Of a DNA stretch of 64,000 nucleotides, positions 61,103 to 64,000 are shown in pieces. Made by a program: the position numbers and the translations under genes. Source of the DNA: JACDER01 sp963842575 (GTDB lineage Bacteria > Actinomycetota > Thermoleophilia > Gaiellales > Gaiellaceae). The notes below the pieces were generated by a model. That model was not told where the DNA came from, did no database searches, and saw only the letters and a program-made list of their open reading frames with translations. Within the stretch, counting starts at the first letter, position 1. Every line of letters begins with the position of its first letter. The stretch is taken from positions 101,739-165,738 of the forward strand of contig CAWJGS010000005.1 in NCBI GenBank assembly GCA_963842575.1. The letters run 5' to 3'.

Positions 61103-62790
61103 ATGCCCCCTAATGTGAAGCCGATCCTGTATGCGCTTGTAGGAGCGCTGACAGCAACGCTTTTGACCACTACTGGTGCTTTCGCCGGCTCCGGCGTGGG
61201 CGGCGTCTTCAACCTCGGGCAGGTGAACACGGTCGATGCCCAGACCGTCCTGAAGCGGGAACCCCGGCGCCAATCCGGAGTTGAAGGTGGTTAACAACGG
61301 CAGCGGCGCCGCCATCCGCGGCGAGACGAACTCGGGCGACCCGATCAGCGCTGGGGTGCTCGGAAAAAACAATCGGCGGCGGGCCTGGCCTGAAGGCAAC
61401 GGTGAGCGCGGGCGCTCCTCCGCTGGCGGTCAACTCGAGCGTCAAAGTTCTGAACCTGAACGCCGATCTGCTGGACGGCCTAGATTCGGCGGGCTTGTGG
61501 AAGCTCGGCGGCAACGCCGGCACTACGCCCGGCGCCAACTTCCTCGGGACGACCGACAACCAGGCGCTCGAGCTCAAGGTGAACGGACAGCGTGCGCTGC
61601 GGATCGAGCCCGATCGACCAGCCCCAACCTGATCGGCGGCTTCTCGGGAACGCGGTCACCAACGGAGCCGTCGGAGCGACGATCGCAGGTGGAGGCCAGC
61701 GGGTCCGCACAACCTGGTCAGCGACAATCAGGGCACCGTCGGCGGCGGGATCCACAACGTCGCCGGGGACCAGGACGCGGACGGCGATCCACTCAGCGCC
61801 GAGCGCGCGACCGTCTCCGGCGGCTACTACAACATGGCCAGCGGCACCAATTCCACGGTCGGCGGCGGCCGGCAACACGGCGAGCGGCGACGCCTCCACC
61901 GTCGGCGGCGGTGTCGTCAACACGGCCAGCGGCCTGAGCTCCACCGTCGCCGGCGGTAACCAGAACACGGCCAGCGACCACGCCACCACCGTCGGCGGCG
62001 GCGAATCAACACCGCCGGCGGCAGCGGCTCGACCGTCGCCGGCGGGCTCTTCAACACGGCCAGCGCCAACCAGAACGCCACTGTCGGCGGCGGTTGGCTC
62101 AACACGGCCAGCGGCCTAAGCTCCACCGTCGCTGGCGGTGACCACAACAAGGCCAGCGGCGCTCATCCGCCGTGGCTGGCGGCGTACAACAACACGGCCG
62201 GCGGCAGGGGAAGCTTCGCCGCCGGCACGCAGGCCAAGGCGACGCAGGAAGGCGCGTTCGTCTGGGGCGACAATACGTTCGCCGATCTCACCTCGCCGAC
62301 AGCCAACACCTTCACCGTGCGCGCCTCGGGGGGGATCTGGCTCGGGACGACTTCCAGCCCCGCGATCACCGCGGTCACTTCATCGACACCTCGACCGGGC
62401 GTATCTGTCGAGCGCCGGAGCGTGGACGAACGCCTCCGACCGGGCGCTCAAGCACGACCTCCGCCCGCTGAAAACGAAGGACGTCCTCGACAAGGTGGCG
62501 CGGATGCCGATCACGAGCTGGAGCTACAAGGCAGAAAAGCCCTCCATCGCCACGTCGGCCCGATGGCGCAGGACTTCTACGCGGCCTTCGGGCTCGGGCT
62601 CGACGACAAGCACATCACCACGATCGACGAGGGCGGCGTCGCGCTGGCCGCGATCCAGGGCCTGTACCGGCAGAACACAGCGCTTCGAGCGGAAGAACCG
62701 GACGGTTCAGCGTGGGAGAACAGATCGCTTCGAGTACAGCTCGGCGCGCAGAATGCGCGACTGACCAAACTCGACAGCGTTCTCGACTCT
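61103..62790 (+). pseudogene. surface fibre protein with YadA-like head repeats and S74 (endosialidase-type) chaperone domain, multiply frameshifted
   Basis: ATG 61103 gives a signal-like MPPNVKPILYALVGALTATL then FNLGQVNTVDAQTVL. Later pieces: ELKVVNNGSGAAIRGETNSG, VKVLNLNADLLDGLDSAGLW, LVSDNQGTVGGGIHNVAGDQ, then NTASG-STVGGG repeats (61831-62165), WTNASDRALKHDLRPLKTKD and VGPMAQDFYAAFGLGLDDKH with ITTIDEGGVALAAIQGLYRQ. The SDRALKH block carries the Ser/Lys pair of S74 intramolecular chaperones, which trimerise and cleave themselves off. At least six frame changes; a coiled coil ends the protein near 62790. Could be a live gene in poor sequence. Confidence 0.7.
61831..62165 (+). repeat. about seven 45-48-bp repeats encoding NTASGxxSTVxGG units
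   Basis: Variants of AACACGGCCAGCGGC...TCCACCGTCGGCGGCGGT recur every 45-48 bases. Translated they give NMASGTNSTVGGG, NTASGDASTVGGGVV, NTASGLSSTVAGGNQ, NTASDHATTVGGGES, NTAGGSGSTVAGGLF, NTASANQNATVGGGWL and NTASGLSSTVAGGDH. These are the left-handed beta-roll repeats of YadA-type heads. Two of the frame breaks fall inside the array. Confidence 0.85.
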
Positions 62791-63298
62791 CGCGGTAACC
62801 CCGTCACCTCGAGAGGGCCGCGCCGAGGCGGCTCTCTCCACCTCTCGGAGCCGCGTGTCGCTCTCGCTGAAGAGCCAACGACGAAGCGCGATCAGCAGGA
62901 GGCGTCCGAGATCGCCCGCGCCTGTTCCACCGCCAACCGCCCGCGTATCGACAGCGAGCAGCGTGCGGGGAGCGTGGCAGAGCGGCCGAAGCCTCGGCGG
63001 AGCGCGTTGATCTCTGCGGTGAGTCGGCGATTGCCCAAGTTACGCGCTCCGATGCGGAGGCGCGAACGATCGGAGAGGCGAGCGGATCAGAGTCGACCAC
63101 GTCACGGGCGGAGAGGTGATGCCGCTCTGTTATCCCGTGGTGCCGGGCCTAGCGGGGGCGGCGAACCGTGAACCCCACCGACTCCCGGTCGCAACTACTT
63201 TGCGGCGCTATCCAGTGAGCGCCTACCCACGGTGGCAGGCGTCAGAACTTCGGTGACGACGATCACGTGTCCACCTGATCCCCGGACAGCTCGGCACG
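62791..63298. other. stretch without recognisable gene
   Basis: 508 bases after the fibre gene. Frames on both strands are open only by virtue of high GC; their translations are Arg/Ser/Ala-rich without motifs, signal or membrane segments. It may contain further decayed coding sequence. No repeat or hairpin stood out. Confidence 0.5.
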
Positions 63299-63619
63299 TC
63301 ACAGCTCGCACGGCATTACGCAGGAGCCGGGAGTCAGGATGTCCAGGGTATTCGCGGTTTCGTCGAACCCGATCAGTCCGACGAAAATCTGTCGGCTATC
63401 CGTCAGATGCCAGGCGCTTCCGAGGTGTTGTGACTCGGCGTCGAAACTCGTGGGTGTTCCCGCTCGCCCGGTGCAGTCGAAGAAGTGCGCTTGCACATTC
63501 GCTCCATCTGGGCCTCCTGGTTCAGCCTGTGCCGCCACGGGCACGATGAGCGCCGCTACGGCAGCGCTGACCACGGTCGCGAGCGTGAGCCCACGGATCT
63601 TGATGTGACGCTTGCGCAT
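63299..63619 (-). CDS. small secreted protein, 106 aa
   Basis: Signal peptide RKRHIKIRGLTLATVVSAAV then AALIVPVAAQAEPG; mature part GANVQAHFFDCTGRAGTPTS, FDAESQHLGSAWHLTDSRQI, FVGLIGFDETANTLDILTPG ending SCVMPCEL. Three Cys, one possibly pairing early to late. AGGAGG lies 9-14 bases upstream of ATG 63619 with AAGGA closer. Intact, unlike its neighbours. No family recognised; the mature domain looks like a small beta-sandwich. Confidence 0.7.
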   Translation of the reverse strand: MRKRHIKIRGLTLATVVSAAVAALIVPVAAQAEPGGPDGANVQAHFFDCTGRAGTPTSFDAESQHLGSAWHLTDSRQIFVGLIGFDETANTLDILTPGSCVMPCEL

Positions 63620-63674
63620 TTCCTTGCTCCCTCCTTGGTAGGTGACCCGCGCCGCTGGCCGGGCATTGATCCTC

Positions 63675-64000
63675 TCAAGGCGTGTCGCTCGTGTCGATCG
63701 TGCTAGCGGGTAGATCGGAAGGGCGGATAACCGCCCTCACCGGCGCGCGTACCCGAGGCAGAACAGGAAGCACTCCACGAATCATCCTTCGTCGTCGGCC
63801 TGCCTCGTACGCCGCCTGCAGCGCGTTCATCACGTCGCGCCGGTCGAGCTTGTTCTTGTCCCCGCCGCGCAGCAGGTAGTAGCCGCCGACCAGATCTGCA
63901 AATCCCACCTCGGCTCCCTTCACCCGTTTTTGCTGTGCCCGCGCGGCCTCCGCCCATGATGCCTCGCCGGCGACCGCTCGAGTGCGTCGTCTGGGCACCG
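63675..64000 (-). CDS. unrecognised protein, 3' part, reaching the window edge
   Basis: The open frame reads RAQQKRVKGAEVGFADLVGG, YYLLRGGDKNKLDRRDVMNA and LQAAYEAGRRRR before an Arg/Pro-rich end. The middle part has believable helix pattern and codon use. It may begin at GTG 63998 or beyond the window. Function unknown. Confidence 0.35.
   Translation of the reverse strand, partial: VPRRRTRAVAGEASWAEAARAQQKRVKGAEVGFADLVGGYYLLRGGDKNKLDRRDVMNALQAAYEAGRRRRMIRGVLPVLPRVRAPVRAVIRPSDLPASTIDTSDTP

Noticed and set aside
61831..62165. Regular 45-48-bp repeats considered as a CRISPR array
   Set aside because: Unit length is constant with no unique spacers, and all units translate to NTASG-type beta-roll repeats; no cas genes nearby.
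55630..64000. Integrase, transposase or insertion sequence expected beside the disrupted tRNA
   Set aside because: I found no integrase or transposase motif and no terminal inverted repeats; the island idea rests only on the tRNA duplication and gene decay.

Overview
Chromosomal window of a high-GC Gram-positive bacterium, most like an uncultured soil actinobacterium of the Thermoleophilia (Gaiella/Solirubrobacter type). This is an inference from gene content, not a database result: strongly GC-rich codons, DUF3618/holin-X and LemA/DUF2207 gene sets, an Rpf-type muralytic domain, L,D-transpeptidases and a cyclase-ATPase regulator. Gene packing is tight. Same-strand neighbours usually overlap by 4 or 8 bases, and convergent neighbours often share their stop codons.

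Layout. 1-2416: pyruvate/2-oxoacid dehydrogenase E1alpha-E1beta-E2, running off the left edge. 2441-7538: a two-gene unit with a PRC-barrel protein, a duplicated DUF892 ferritin-like protein, a PadR operon and argR. 7773-8892: four-gene membrane micro-operon. 8976-21689: cupredoxin-like protein, cyclic-nucleotide-binding protein, pheST, LemA/DUF2207, the infC-rpmI-rplT translation operon with two methyltransferases, and thrS. 21688-33671: acetyltransferases, CBS protein, two L,D-transpeptidases, methylmalonate-semialdehyde dehydrogenase, deacetylase, subtilase and enolase-like protein. 33664-38052: an operon of glutamine synthetase, amidohydrolase, MFS transporter, alcohol dehydrogenase and DUF72 protein. 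38088-41171: an M23/Rpf wall hydrolase and two paralogous collagen-like proteins. 41164-53307: an 11-gene polyamine operon.

The polyamine operon is the clearest functional system. It carries two full Pot-type ABC importers (ATPase, binding protein, two permeases each), a putrescine-type aminotransferase, an aminobutyraldehyde dehydrogenase and a GABA aminotransferase. Together they could import polyamines and convert putrescine via 4-aminobutyraldehyde and GABA to succinate semialdehyde. The glutamine synthetase/amidohydrolase operon just before it may feed the same nitrogen metabolism.

From 55630 the character changes. A tRNA-Val with a perfect 20-bp internal tandem duplication is followed by a decayed cyclase-ATPase-TPR regulator, an MBL-fold lactonase-like gene, VOC remnants, a damaged rsmG and a broken S74-type fibre protein. 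This looks like an accessory or decaying segment.

Caution: about 17 otherwise convincing genes carry one single-base insertion or deletion each (net +1 or -1 in length), one of them in a G7 run. Most are probably consensus-sequence errors. They are annotated as frameshifted CDSs at their inferred full extent, with the approximate shift position.
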